In this document: piece after piece, positions 24,662-34,688 of the stretch
Position numbering within the stretch: position 1 is the stretch's first letter
Layout of the letters: each line of letters begins with the position of its first letter
Source of the DNA: Actinacidiphila oryziradicis
GTDB lineage: Bacteria; Actinomycetota; Actinomycetes; Streptomycetales; Streptomycetaceae
Assembly: GCF_005047355.1 (NCBI RefSeq)
Contig: NZ_SUMC01000003.1
Coordinates: 62,001 to 126,000 of the forward strand
Reading direction: 5' to 3'
Length of the DNA: 64,000 nucleotides
Made by a program: the position numbers and the translations under genes
Notes under the pieces: generated by a model
The model's database searches: none
Seen by the model: only the letters and a program-made list of their open reading frames with translations
What the model was told of the DNA's origin: nothing

Positions 24662-25537
24662 ATGGCTGAAACGACATCCGTAGCGGTGCTCGGTACTGGC
24701 ATCATGGGCGCCGCCATGGCGCGCAATCTCGCCAAGGCCGGTCTCGACGTCCGCGCCTGGAACCGCACCCGCGCCAAAGCCGAACCCCTCGCCGCAGACG
24801 GCGTCCGCGTCGTCGACACGCCCGCTGAGGCCGTCCGCGACGCCAAAGTCGTACTGACGATCCTCTACGACGGCCCGGCCGTCCTGGAGACCATGCGCGA
24901 CGCCGCCCCGGGGCTGCGCCCGGGCGCCGTCTGGGCCCAGGCCACCACTGCCGGGCTGGACGCCATCGGCCCCCTCGCCGACTTCGCGCGCCAGCACGAT
25001 CTGATCTTCCTCGACTCGCCCGTCCTCGGCACCCGGCAGCCCGCCGAGAATGGTCAGTTGGTCATCCTGGCCGCCGGGCCGGAAGAGGCCCGCGCCGCCG
25101 TGGCCCCGGTCTTCGACGCCATCGGCAGCCGCACCAACTGGGTCGCCGACGACGGCAGCACCGGCGCCGCCACCCGCCTCAAGCTGGTCTGCAACAGCTG
25201 GGTCCTGGTCCTGACCCATGGCACCGCCGAGGCCGTGGCCCTCGCCAAGGGACTCGGGGTCGACTTCCAGGCCTTCCTGGACGCCATTGACGGCGGCCCC
25301 CTCGACAACGCCTACATGCGCGCCAAGTCCGCCGCGATCCTGAGCGGCAACCTGGAGCCGAGCTTCTCGGTCAAGACGGCCGAGAAGGACGCCCGCCTCA
25401 TCGTCTCGGCCGGAGAATCGGTCGGCGTACGGCTCGACGTGGCCGCCGCGGGCGCCGAACGGTTCCGCCGGGCGGTGGAGAAGGGGCACGGCGACGAGGA
25501 CATGGCGGCGACGTACTTCGCCAGCTTCGACGACTGA
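24662..25537 (+). CDS. NAD(P)-dependent beta-hydroxyacid dehydrogenase (HIBADH/GLYR family)
   Basis: 291 aa. N-terminal Rossmann motif V-L-G-T-G-I-M-G-A-A-M-A (residues 9-20), then the all-alpha domain with the catalytic Lys in A-T-R-L-K-L-V-C-N-S-W (about residue 173) and the substrate loop L-D-S-P-V-L-G-T-R. Family members oxidise 3-hydroxyisobutyrate, tartronate semialdehyde or short semialdehydes. Here the substrate block reads L-G-T-R-Q-P-A-E-N-G where classic enzymes have V-S-G-G, which suggests a different substrate. It follows DUF3145 by 90 bases. Confidence 0.8.
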   Translation: MAETTSVAVLGTGIMGAAMARNLAKAGLDVRAWNRTRAKAEPLAADGVRVVDTPAEAVRDAKVVLTILYDGPAVLETMRDAAPGLRPGAVWAQATTAGLDAIGPLADFARQHDLIFLDSPVLGTRQPAENGQLVILAAGPEEARAAVAPVFDAIGSRTNWVADDGSTGAATRLKLVCNSWVLVLTHGTAEAVALAKGLGVDFQAFLDAIDGGPLDNAYMRAKSAAILSGNLEPSFSVKTAEKDARLIVSAGESVGVRLDVAAAGAERFRRAVEKGHGDEDMAATYFASFDD

Positions 25538-25564
25538 CGGCTGGGCCCCGGCCGACCGGAGGAG

Positions 25565-25597
25565 GCGGCGCGGTCCGGCTGTGCCGCACCGCGCCGC
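25565..25597. terminator. bidirectional terminator hairpin
   Basis: GCGGCGCGGT (25565-25574) pairs perfectly with ACCGCGCCGC (25588-25597), between the convergent stops at 25537 and 25619. Confidence 0.7.
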
Positions 25598-25618
25598 AGG
25601 TGAAAGGCTGACCGCAGG

Positions 25619-26380
25619 TCAGCCGGACCCGGGGAACAGGTCGGTGAAGACCGACGCCGTATCGCTCCCGCTGTGGCCGAAGGGCGAGTCGAAGTCCCAG
25701 ATCAGGAAGAGCAGGAAGGCGATCAGCGCGCTGTAGAGCCCCGCCAGCAGCAATTCGCGCCCCGAGCGGCGGATCTGCAGGGTGAAGATCAACCCGATCG
25801 CCACCAGGGCGCCGCCGATCAGCCCGAACCACACCACTCCCGGCATGGTCGCCCCGGCGTTCTGGCCGCGGGCATTGCGGGCGTCGTCGGCGATGGCGAC
25901 CTGGTCGACCAGCGGCTGGTACGACTGTGCTTCGTGGTCGTTGGCCGGCACATACCCGGTGACATCGGCCCGCACCTTCTCGAGCAGGGCGGTACCGCGA
26001 TCGGTGAGGTCGCCGTGCTTGATCATGTGCGGCCATTCCTTGATGACCACATAGTGCGTGTACGTGGTGATGTCGGCGCGGATCCGGTCCCTTACCGCCG
26101 CCGGATAGACCTGCGACCGCTCGCTCACCTCATGCAGAGCCTGGGCCTCGCGGCGTACGTCGTCCTGGGCGGCGCCGCGTGCCTCCCAGACGCCCGCGAT
26201 GGCGAGGCCGAGCACGATCGCGTAGACCACCCCGATCATCATGGTCATGTACTCGATGACGTCGGGCGTCTCCGAGGGGTCGTCGTCAGCGCCCACCCGG
26301 CGCTGGTTGAGCACCGTGACGGTGAGGACGACCGCGCAGGCCGCCACCATGGCGAGGGTGAGAACGAGCCATTCCGACAA
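25619..26380 (-). CDS. DUF4239 (bestrophin-like) membrane protein
   Basis: 253 aa. Four hydrophobic segments (about 3-25, 43-65, 182-205, 210-230) with a long soluble loop between pairs, as in DUF4239 proteins. The loop has Q-A-L-H-E-V-S-E-R-S and H-Y-V-V-I-K-E-W-P patterns typical of the family. The start is a TTG at 26380 with GGAGG upstream; no ATG fits. Possibly a channel by distant likeness to bestrophins, not proven. It lies 37 bases downstream of the Thr-Pro repeat protein gene. Confidence 0.75.
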   Translation of the reverse strand: MSEWLVLTLAMVAACAVVLTVTVLNQRRVGADDDPSETPDVIEYMTMMIGVVYAIVLGLAIAGVWEARGAAQDDVRREAQALHEVSERSQVYPAAVRDRIRADITTYTHYVVIKEWPHMIKHGDLTDRGTALLEKVRADVTGYVPANDHEAQSYQPLVDQVAIADDARNARGQNAGATMPGVVWFGLIGGALVAIGLIFTLQIRRSGRELLLAGLYSALIAFLLFLIWDFDSPFGHSGSDTASVFTDLFPGSG

Positions 26381-26417
26381 AGGAACCTCCAGTGGGCCAG
26401 TGGGCGAGGGGAGTTCA

Positions 26418-27047
26418 TCACCGACGCCGCTGGCCGCCGCTCGAGCCGCGCGGGCGCAGAGCGGCGGCGGCGAGGATGGCCGGAGCCATGATCGTCAGGG
26501 TCAGGGTGACCAGCGAGGTGCCGCCGGCGCGCTTCTTGGCGAGGGTTTTGGCATAGGTCCGGGGGTACGCCGGACGCGGCGGGGCCGGGGCCCGGTGGGT
26601 CGGTGACGGGGGCGGGGTGCTCGGTGGGGCCGGTGGCGGCGCGACCGGTCGTACGGCGCGCTGCCGGACGGGTGGCTTGGGAGCCGGCTTGGGCTTGGGT
26701 GCCGGCCGGGGCGGTGGTACCGGCTTCGGAGGCGGCTTGGGAGCCGGAGACGGCGTAGGCGTGGGCGTTGGCGTGGGTGTCGGCGTGGGTGTCGGCGTGG
26801 GTGTCGGCGTCGGTGTCGGCGTCGGTGTGGGCGTCGGCGGGCACGTCCAGGTCCAGGGCCACAGCCACAGCCATGGCAGCCGTACCTCCACCTCCACCTG
26901 CACTCCGTGCACCTGCACTGCGACGCCCGTGCCGTCGTCAGGCCTGTCGCGCGCTGCCGCTGTCCCCGCCGAGCACAGCACCGCCACCATCGCTGCGACG
27001 GTCCCAGCCCGGCACGCCCGCAGCCCTCCCGTGAGCCATCGATTCAC
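26418..27047 (-). CDS. exported Thr-Pro-repeat surface protein
   Basis: 209 aa. N-terminal signal peptide (about 1-32), a Trp-rich hydrophobic patch (L-P-W-L-W-L-W-P-W-T-W-T), then some sixteen T-P dipeptides, a Pro/Lys/Ala-rich stretch, and a C-terminal membrane segment followed by Arg residues. The layout is of a wall-spanning stalk anchored at the C-terminus, without an LPXTG motif. TP-rich stalks are commonly mannosylated in actinobacteria. The antisense reading (GVGVGV) is a shadow. GTG start at 27047. Confidence 0.65.
   Translation of the reverse strand: MNRWLTGGLRACRAGTVAAMVAVLCSAGTAAARDRPDDGTGVAVQVHGVQVEVEVRLPWLWLWPWTWTCPPTPTPTPTPTPTPTPTPTPTPTPTPTPTPSPAPKPPPKPVPPPRPAPKPKPAPKPPVRQRAVRPVAPPPAPPSTPPPSPTHRAPAPPRPAYPRTYAKTLAKKRAGGTSLVTLTLTIMAPAILAAAALRPRGSSGGQRRR
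26758..26840 (-). repeat. in-gene Thr-Pro coding repeat
   Basis: Imperfect 6- and 12-base units (GGTGTC/GGCGTC type on the plus strand) encode about sixteen T-P dipeptides. Likely to vary by slippage. Confidence 0.8.
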
Positions 27048-27298
27048 GACAAACAGACTGCGCCGGTCAGGGCCCCTTCATTTGCCGGAATGAGTAGATT
27101 CCCCCAATCGGATGATTTTCAAGCGAAACACTGATGTATCCGTTTATGCCCGTCCTGGCGGGTGTGACGGCCAATGGGCCGGGGTGCGTCATGGCCCGGG
27201 GGGGAACGATCGGTTCCGGTCGAGTCACCGAGGGCCTCTGGACCGGGGCGTGGGGGGCTCCGTAATCTTGATCGGTATCCCGACATTGATGGAGTGTC

Positions 27299-28516
27299 AT
27301 GACCACGGCTCACCAAGCACCTGACATCCTGTCATCGACATTCGCAGCCGATCCATATGCCGCATACCGCATCATGAGGGATGAATTCCCGCTCATATGG
27401 CATGAACCCATGCAGAGTTACCTGATCTCCCGCTACGAGGACGTCGAACGGGCTTTCCGCGAGCCGGTCTTCACCAGCGACAACTACGACTGGCAACTGG
27501 AGCCGGTGCACGGCCGGACGATTCTGCAGATGAGCGGGCGCGAGCACTCCGTCCGCCGAGCGCTGGTGGCACCGGCCTTCCGGGGCCGGACACTTGACGA
27601 GCAGTTCCTGCCCGTCATCGAACGCAACGCCCGCGAACTCATCGACGGCTTCCGGGCCTCGGGCTCCGCCGACCTGGTCGCGGACTTCGCGACACGGTTT
27701 CCGGTCAATGTCATCGCGGACATGCTCGGCCTGGACAAGAGCGACTTCGAGAAGTTCCACGGGTGGTACACGTCGATCATCGCGTTCCTCGGCAACCTGA
27801 GCCAGGATGCGGAGGTGGCGGAGGCCGGTCTGCGGACCCGTGAGGAGTTCGCCGCGTACATGTTGCCGATCATCCGGGAGCGCCGGGAGAACCCCGGCGG
27901 CGATCTGCTCTCCACGCTCTGCCGCGCCGAGGTCGAGGGCACCCGGATGAGCGACGAGGACATCAAGGCGTTCTGCAGTCTGCTGCTCGCGGCCGGTGGC
28001 GAGACCACCGACAAGGCCATCGCCAGCATCTTCAAGAACCTGCTGGCTCACCCCGAGCAGCTCTCGGCGGTGCGCGCCGACCGTGGCCTGATCCCGCGGG
28101 CGTTCGCCGAGACCCTGCGCTACTCGCCCCCGGTTCACATGATCATGCGTCAGCCGTCCGAGGACGTCACTCTCAGCGGCGGGGTCGTCCCGGCAGGCTC
28201 CACCATCACCTGCCTGATCGGCGCGGCCAACCGGGATGGGCAGCGGTACGCCGACCCGGAGACTTTTGACATCTTCCGCGAGGACCTGGCGACGACCACC
28301 GCCTTCTCGGCGGCGGCCGACCATCTGGCTTTCGCGCTCGGCCGGCACTTCTGTGTCGGAGCGCTGCTGGCCAAGGCCGAAGTCGAGGCCGGCGTCGGCC
28401 AACTGCTGGACGCGATGCCGGACCTCAGGCTCCAGGAGGGCTTCACCCCGGCCGAGCAAGGGGTGTTCACCCGGGGACCGGACGCCCTGCCGGTGGAGTT
28501 CACCCCGGCGGTGTGA
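27299..28516 (+). CDS. cytochrome P450, CYP154-like
   Basis: 405 aa. Heme loop F-A-L-G-R-H-F-C-V-G-A-L-L-A with the Cys thiolate near residue 353, I-helix A-A-G-G-E-T-T-D, and K-helix E-T-L-R, all intact. No ferredoxin gene is adjacent. In Streptomyces, CYP154-family genes often accompany a conservon with CYP157; here it converges on the conservon's own P450. Monooxygenase with unknown substrate. The ATG start at 27299 overlaps no other gene. Confidence 0.85.
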   Translation: MTTAHQAPDILSSTFAADPYAAYRIMRDEFPLIWHEPMQSYLISRYEDVERAFREPVFTSDNYDWQLEPVHGRTILQMSGREHSVRRALVAPAFRGRTLDEQFLPVIERNARELIDGFRASGSADLVADFATRFPVNVIADMLGLDKSDFEKFHGWYTSIIAFLGNLSQDAEVAEAGLRTREEFAAYMLPIIRERRENPGGDLLSTLCRAEVEGTRMSDEDIKAFCSLLLAAGGETTDKAIASIFKNLLAHPEQLSAVRADRGLIPRAFAETLRYSPPVHMIMRQPSEDVTLSGGVVPAGSTITCLIGAANRDGQRYADPETFDIFREDLATTTAFSAAADHLAFALGRHFCVGALLAKAEVEAGVGQLLDAMPDLRLQEGFTPAEQGVFTRGPDALPVEFTPAV

Positions 28517-28597
28517 CGTGGCGTGGCTTGATCTGGACGGTGCCCGACGGGAAGGTACGTCGTAGGACACCGCCCGGCCGCTTGTACGGCTGTACTG

Positions 28598-29890
28598 CTA
28601 TACGGCGTGGCTGTAGCCGGGCATGAACTCGACCGGAAGCGAGAACAGGCCCCGCATCCACACCGAGGGGCGCCACACCAGCGCCTCGGGGGCGACCGCC
28701 AGATCCACGTCCGGGAGCCGGTCCAGCAGCACCTCCACCGCCGTCTGGGCGATCACCTCGGCGATCTCCGGCGCCGGATACGGGCACGAGTGCTCGCCGT
28801 GGCTGAAGGACATGTGGGCGCGGTTGCCGGCGGAGTCGGCATGCGAGTCGGGCCGCACCTGGGGATCGGCGTTCGCGGCGGCCAGGCTGAGCACGAGCAG
28901 GTCACCCGCCCGGATGCGGCGGCCGGCCAGCTGGGTGTCCCGGGCGGCCCAGCGGCCGATGTAGTTCTGGGTGGGAGTGTCCTCCCAGAGCACCTCGTTC
29001 AGGGCCTGGCCGATGCTGCGCCGGCCGCCCGCGAGCGTCACCGCGAAGCGGTCGTCGGTCAGCATCAGCCGCAGGGTGTTGCCGATCCAGTTGCCGGTGG
29101 GCTGCTGGGCCGCGGCCATCACCATGAGCAGGTCGATGACGGTCTCCTCGTCGGTGAGCCCGGCGGGGTGCGCCAGCATGCGCGAGGGGATGTCCGGTCC
29201 GGGTTCCTTGCGCTTCTCCGCCACCAGCTGCTGCATCCGCAGGACATTGCGCATGTGCGCGTTGATGGCGTCGTCGCCCTCGTCGAGCGACGCGGCGATG
29301 TCCTGTACGAGGGCCGGCACATCCGAGTCGGGGAGACCGAACAGCCGGGCGACGACCAGCAGTGGGATCTGGTGCGAGTATTCGGCGATCAGGTCGGCCT
29401 GGCCGCGGCCGGCGAAGGTGTCGATCAGCCCGTCGCAGACCCGCTCGCACAGCGCCCGCAGCTCGAACTGGTCAACGGCGGAGAGAGCATCGCTGATGGC
29501 CCCGGCGCGTCGCTGGTGCTCCGCCCCCTCCGCGAAGAGCACGGTGGGCTGGTAGCCGACGTACGGCATCAGCGGCCAGTCCGCCGGGATGTTGTCCCAG
29601 GCGTGCCAGCGGCGCGAATCACGGGCGAACAGCTGGGAGTTCGTGGTGACCTGGTGGACCTCGCGATAGCCGAGAACCAGCCATGCGGGTACGCCGCCCT
29701 CCAGGACGATGGGGGCGACCGGACCGTGCTCCCGCCTGATGTCCCGGTACAGCTGCGCCGGGTTGTGCCGGAACCGCGGCCCGTACAGCGGGACGGCTCC
29801 AGGCTCCTTCCCGGAGCCGGCCGGCCCGGAGTGTGCCGGGCAGCCGGGGGGCGGTACCGGGCCGTCGGAGGAGTGATGGGTCTGCGTCAC
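28598..29890 (-). CDS. cvnE: cytochrome P450 of conservon, CYP157-like (CvnE)
   Basis: 430 aa. Heme loop S-F-S-H-G-E-H-S-C-P-Y-P-A-P (Cys near residue 365). The usual K-helix ExxR is not present: the region reads N-E-V-L-W-E-D-T-P, resembling the E-Q-S-L-W reported for CYP157 enzymes. The I-helix lacks the acid-Thr pair (M-A-A-A-Q-Q-P-T-G-N-W). GTG 29890 overlaps the stop of cvnD (GTGA), so it is the last gene of the conservon. An unusual or non-monooxygenase activity is possible. Confidence 0.85.
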   Translation of the reverse strand: MTQTHHSSDGPVPPPGCPAHSGPAGSGKEPGAVPLYGPRFRHNPAQLYRDIRREHGPVAPIVLEGGVPAWLVLGYREVHQVTTNSQLFARDSRRWHAWDNIPADWPLMPYVGYQPTVLFAEGAEHQRRAGAISDALSAVDQFELRALCERVCDGLIDTFAGRGQADLIAEYSHQIPLLVVARLFGLPDSDVPALVQDIAASLDEGDDAINAHMRNVLRMQQLVAEKRKEPGPDIPSRMLAHPAGLTDEETVIDLLMVMAAAQQPTGNWIGNTLRLMLTDDRFAVTLAGGRRSIGQALNEVLWEDTPTQNYIGRWAARDTQLAGRRIRAGDLLVLSLAAANADPQVRPDSHADSAGNRAHMSFSHGEHSCPYPAPEIAEVIAQTAVEVLLDRLPDVDLAVAPEALVWRPSVWMRGLFSLPVEFMPGYSHAV

Positions 29891-30507
29891 GGAGTGGTCT
29901 CCCGGGCGGCGGAGGACAGAGCGTACAAATAGTTGAGCAGGGCGATCAGCACGGCTTTGCTGGAGTCGCGTGACCGGGCGTCGCAGTCGATCAGCGGAAT
30001 GTCGGCGGACAGATCGAGCGCCTCGCGCACCTGCTCCAGCGAGAAATCGGGCTCGCCGAAGTTGTTCCGGGCCACGATGAACGGTGTTCCGTGATGTTCG
30101 AGACGGTCGATGGCGTACCAGGAATCGGCCAGCCTGCGGGTGTCCACCAGGACGACCGCGCCCAGGGTGCCGGAGAAGAGCCGGTCCCACAGGAACCAGA
30201 AACGCTCCTGGCCCGGTGCGCCGAACAGATACAGCACCATGCTCGCGTTCAGGCTGATCCGGCCGAAGTCGAAGGCCACGGTGGTCGTGGTCTTGCTCTC
30301 CACGCCGGCGTCGTCGTCGATCCCGACCCCCGCCTGCGTCATGGTCTCCTCGGTGTTCAGCGGGCGTATTTCGCTGACCGAGCGGACCATGGTTGTCTTG
30401 CCCACCCCGAAACCGCCGACGATCACGATCTTCATGCCGTCATTGGCGGTGCTGAGCAGCGGTGCGCGCTCCGGGAGGAGCGCCGGTTCAGAGATGGTGG
30501 AGTCCAA
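29887..30507 (-). CDS. cvnD: conservon GTP-binding protein (CvnD)
   Basis: 206 aa. P-loop G-G-F-G-V-G-K-T-T (31-39), G3-like F-G-A-P-G-Q-E-R-F-W, and A-R-N-N-F-G in place of NKxD. This is the MglA-like small-GTPase family of Streptomyces conservons. In conservons CvnD associates with CvnA/B/C at the membrane as a G-protein-like switch. The start is probably TTG 30507, overlapping the end of cvnC by 20 bases; the surrounding frame offers no better start. Confidence 0.9.
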   Translation of the reverse strand: MDSTISEPALLPERAPLLSTANDGMKIVIVGGFGVGKTTMVRSVSEIRPLNTEETMTQAGVGIDDDAGVESKTTTTVAFDFGRISLNASMVLYLFGAPGQERFWFLWDRLFSGTLGAVVLVDTRRLADSWYAIDRLEHHGTPFIVARNNFGEPDFSLEQVREALDLSADIPLIDCDARSRDSSKAVLIALLNYLYALSSAARETTP

Positions 30508-30847
30508 GGAGCACCTGCTTAAGGGTGTCGGGATCGGGCAGTTGCGCCCTCTCCGGTGCCGAACGCGGATGGCGGGCGGTGATGCTGCCCATGTCGAGGA
30601 GATCGGTCAGCAGGATCTTCGCGATGCTGACCGGCAGGCCCAGATTCGAGGCGATCTCCACGACGGCCAACGGCCGGTGGCACATTCGCAGGATCTTGGC
30701 ATGCTCGGACTGCATGCCGGGCGTGGGCTCGGATTCGCTGACGATGAGCGTGACCAGATCGAAGGCGTTCCCGGCCCACCGGCTGCGGCCCCGGGTGACG
30801 GTGTACAGCCGGTCGGGGTCTTCCTTGTCCACTGGCCGACGGCTCAT
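30488..30847 (-). CDS. cvnC: conservon DUF742 protein (CvnC)
   Basis: 119 aa. DUF742 pattern: R-L-Y-T-V-T-R-G-R, L-V-T-L-I-V, then a winged-helix-like segment (I-L-R-M-C-H-R-P-L-A-V-V-E-I-A-S-N-L-G-L-P-V-S). Its ATG overlaps the stop of cvnB (ATGA). It is the third member of the conserved four-gene set. Confidence 0.9.
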   Translation of the reverse strand: MSRRPVDKEDPDRLYTVTRGRSRWAGNAFDLVTLIVSESEPTPGMQSEHAKILRMCHRPLAVVEIASNLGLPVSIAKILLTDLLDMGSITARHPRSAPERAQLPDPDTLKQVLLGLHHL

Positions 30848-31263
30848 TCCGGCAGGCCTCCCCTGCCGTCCAGGCGCGGCGGGGAGACCAGGTAGTCGCC
30901 GATCTGCTCGACCAGTTCGCTCATGTTGTGGCCGATGGTGCCGACATCGGCTTCCTCGTCGGCGATTATGGCGAGGTGGGCGCCCTCTCCCGCCTCGACG
31001 ATGAACAGGATCCCGCCGTAGAACTCGGTCATCGCCTGCCGCACCCCTCCGGTGCCGTCGCCGAATTCCATTGAGGCGCCGTGCGAGAGGCTCTGGATTC
31101 CCGAGGCAATGGCGGCCAGCTGGTCGGCCTGGTCCACCGTCAGCGCGGAGGTGTGGCAGAGCTTGAGGCCGTCCCTGGAGAGCACCAGGGCGTGGCGGGC
31201 GCCCGGCGTCTTGTCCAGGAGGTTGTCGAGCAGCCAGTCGAGGTCTCGGTCTGTGCTTTTCAT
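30844..31263 (-). CDS. cvnB: conservon roadblock/LC7 protein (CvnB)
   Basis: 139 aa. Roadblock/LC7 fold: L-D-N-L-L-D-K-T-P-G-A-R-H-A-L-V-L-S-R-D-G-L at the start, I-A-S-G-I-Q-S-L and a final G-T-I-G-H-N-M-S-E-L. Such proteins regulate MglA-like GTPases. Start ATG 31263 overlaps the cvnA stop (TGATG). Confidence 0.9.
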   Translation of the reverse strand: MKSTDRDLDWLLDNLLDKTPGARHALVLSRDGLKLCHTSALTVDQADQLAAIASGIQSLSHGASMEFGDGTGGVRQAMTEFYGGILFIVEAGEGAHLAIIADEEADVGTIGHNMSELVEQIGDYLVSPPRLDGRGGLPE

Positions 31264-32723
31264 CAGGATCCTATGGTCTTGTCCGGCCCGGCCGTGGGGA
31301 CCGGGGGCGGAGCGGGAGCATCGGTGCCGGTGCCGGTGTCATCGCCCCGGCTGGCTCGGCGGAAGGCGCCGAAGCGGCTTCCGGCATCGGCGGGGCGCGG
31401 GCGCGCGGGTGCCGGCTTGGGTGGGGTCACGGCCTTGGAAGCCGCTGCCAGGGTCTGTCCGCGGCGCCGCTTGGGCAGTCCCCGGGAACCGACGTCCTTG
31501 GGCGCGGCACCGGACCGGGCAGCGGGGCCGCCCGGGGCAGCGGGAGTGGCGGTGGTGGCGCCGGCCAGGGTGGTGGGGCGGGACGGTGCCGGGGCCTCGA
31601 CCGGGAGCGACATCACCAGGCCGGCGTCCTGTTTGGGCTGGGTGATGATTTGCTGAGGGATCATCATGACCACACCTGTGCCGCCGCGCGACGACGGGCG
31701 GAAGGTGACCGTGAGCCCGTGCTTGCGGGCCAGGACACCGACGACCGGGAGGCCGAGACGGGTGCCGGACAGGGCGGTGAGGTCGAGCGGTGTGCCGGAC
31801 ACGGACTTCTCGGCCCGGGCGAGGGCGGCCTCGCTCATGATCAGGCCGCCGTCGTCGACCGTGATGACGACGCCGGTGTGGACCTCTTCGACGTAGACGT
31901 GCACCTCGGCGGTGGGCGGGGAGAAGTTGGCGGCGTTGTCCATCAGTTCGGCCAGGGCGTGCATGACGCCTTCCGCCGCGTGCCCGGCGACCGCCGAGGT
32001 GCTGGCGGAGTGCAGCCGCACCCGTTGGTAGGCACTGATCCGTCCCATCGCACCGCGCAGGATCGACTCCATCACGATCGGCTTGGTCCAGCGCCGGCCC
32101 GAACGGGCCCCGGTCAGTACGGCGATGCTGTCCGCGAGGCGGCCTGCCTGTGCGGTGCGGTGGTCCAGGTGGAGGAGGTCGCTGAGGACGTCCTCGTCGT
32201 CGTACCGGTCCTCCATCTCGCGCAGGTCGGCGAGCATGCTGGTGGCCAGCGCCTGGACACGCCCCGCCGCGTTGGCGCACGCGGACATCGCGGCGGACCG
32301 CATCCGCTCGCTCCGGGCCACCTCTTGGGCGAGGGTGGCGAGAATGCGCCGGTGCAGCTCATTGCCGGGTTTGTCGATGGCGGCGAGGGCGGTTTCCGCC
32401 GACGTGCCCTCCCTCAGCCGCGTCACCAGATCGGGTATCGTGTTACCGGCCAGCTGTGCGGTGTCGGCGTCCGTCGCCGCGATATGTGCCCGCAGCCCGC
32501 GCACCGTACGCGTAAGGTATGCCGCCACTGCGACCGCGGCGCAAAGCAGTACCGCCGTGACCCCGCTGTACCAAGCCATGAGGGTCCGTCCGCCGGCGGG
32601 TGCCCCGGCGGTCGCGCCCAGCGCGGCTCCACCCGTGACAACTACCGTGATCAGCGGAACGAGCAGCGTCCTGAACAATGGCGGACGCTCCGCCAAGGGG
32701 CGTACGGCTATGTGTGCTGACAT
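31263..32723 (-). CDS. cvnA: conservon sensor histidine-kinase-like protein (CvnA)
   Basis: 486 aa. Two N-terminal membrane segments (about 18-40 and 50-72), a helical linker, a kinase-like ATPase domain with N-box E-L-M-D-N-A-A-N-F-S-P-P (about 260) and D-D-G-G-L (G1-like), and a Pro/Ala-rich disordered tail of about 110 residues. A phosphoacceptor His in the usual place is not evident, as is common for CvnA. The ATG at 32723 has GAGGA upstream. First gene of the conservon; its promoter lies in 32724-32970. Confidence 0.88.
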   Translation of the reverse strand: MSAHIAVRPLAERPPLFRTLLVPLITVVVTGGAALGATAGAPAGGRTLMAWYSGVTAVLLCAAVAVAAYLTRTVRGLRAHIAATDADTAQLAGNTIPDLVTRLREGTSAETALAAIDKPGNELHRRILATLAQEVARSERMRSAAMSACANAAGRVQALATSMLADLREMEDRYDDEDVLSDLLHLDHRTAQAGRLADSIAVLTGARSGRRWTKPIVMESILRGAMGRISAYQRVRLHSASTSAVAGHAAEGVMHALAELMDNAANFSPPTAEVHVYVEEVHTGVVITVDDGGLIMSEAALARAEKSVSGTPLDLTALSGTRLGLPVVGVLARKHGLTVTFRPSSRGGTGVVMMIPQQIITQPKQDAGLVMSLPVEAPAPSRPTTLAGATTATPAAPGGPAARSGAAPKDVGSRGLPKRRRGQTLAAASKAVTPPKPAPARPRPADAGSRFGAFRRASRGDDTGTGTDAPAPPPVPTAGPDKTIGS

Positions 32724-32970
32724 CTGATCAGGTCCTCGTGGGCGTTCTGCGTCGGAGGGAGTGGGGCACCCTGGCGCCGCACTTCCGGTGTGCGACGGGA
32801 TGGATCGCCACGACGCGAAGCGACCCGGAGGTGTACGGGCGCGGGTATAGGTGCGGCCGCCTGGGCCCACTGGTGCTGGAGTTGACCATGGTACTGAAGT
32901 GATGAACCGTTCGGAGAGCGCCCACGGCTGCCGAAGAAAACGTTGACGAAACGTACACAGAAAAAGGCGA
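32724..32970. other. intergenic region with the conservon promoter
   Basis: About 250 bases upstream of cvnA (leftward) with no gene supported. A/T-rich bases at 32925-32975 may mark the promoter or belong to the fabF terminator's T-run. No operator was recognised. Confidence 0.45.
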
Positions 32971-33009
32971 CAAAAAGGTGCGGGGTGGCCAAACGGCCGC
33001 CCCGCACCT
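32971..33009 (-). terminator. intrinsic terminator of the fab operon
   Basis: AGGTGCGGGGTGGCC (32976-32990) pairs with GGCCGCCCCGCACCT (32995-33009) across a 4-nt loop, with one G-U or mismatch. On the minus strand it is followed by TTTTTG (32971-32976), a classic rho-independent terminator right after fabF, unusual for its true T-run in this genome. Confidence 0.9.
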
Positions 33010-33022
33010 GAGTTGTGCCGGA

Positions 33023-34297
<1,275 letters not shown>

Positions 34298-34369
34298 AGG
34301 AATTCACTCCACGTCTAGAAGGGTGGGCGACAGACGCGTCGTCCCAAAGGGGCGCTCAGGGCTGGAAGA

Positions 34370-34618
34370 TCAGCCCTGGTTCTTGAGGATGTAGTCCACG
34401 GCGTCGCCGACGGTCTTGAGGTTCTTGACGTCGTCGTCCGGGATCTTGACGTCGAAGCGCTCCTCGGCGGCGACGACGACCTCGACCATGGACAGCGAGT
34501 CGACGTCCAGGTCGTCGGTGAAGGACTTGTCCGCAAGGACGTCCTCGGCCGGGATGCCGGCGATCTCGTTGACGATCTCAGCGAGACCGGTGGTGATCTC
34601 TTCCTGGGTGGCGGCCAT
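34370..34618 (-). CDS. acpP: acyl carrier protein
   Basis: 82 aa. The phosphopantetheine Ser is Ser41 in D-V-D-S-L-S-M-V-E; the protein is acidic and helical as expected. It carries the growing acyl chain for the neighbouring FabD, FabH and FabF. ATG 34618; 70 bases downstream of fabH. Confidence 0.97.
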   Translation of the reverse strand: MAATQEEITTGLAEIVNEIAGIPAEDVLADKSFTDDLDVDSLSMVEVVVAAEERFDVKIPDDDVKNLKTVGDAVDYILKNQG

Positions 34619-34688
34619 GCGGCGCTCCTTGATGTGTAGCGGGGGATTGTGCGGCGGTGCGGGAGTGCCACGCCGCGCGGATACGTGA

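Noticed and set aside
26617..27093. plus-strand frame with GVGVGV repeats
   Set aside because: Reverse-strand shadow of the Thr-Pro repeat coding region; no ribosome site or signal peptide.
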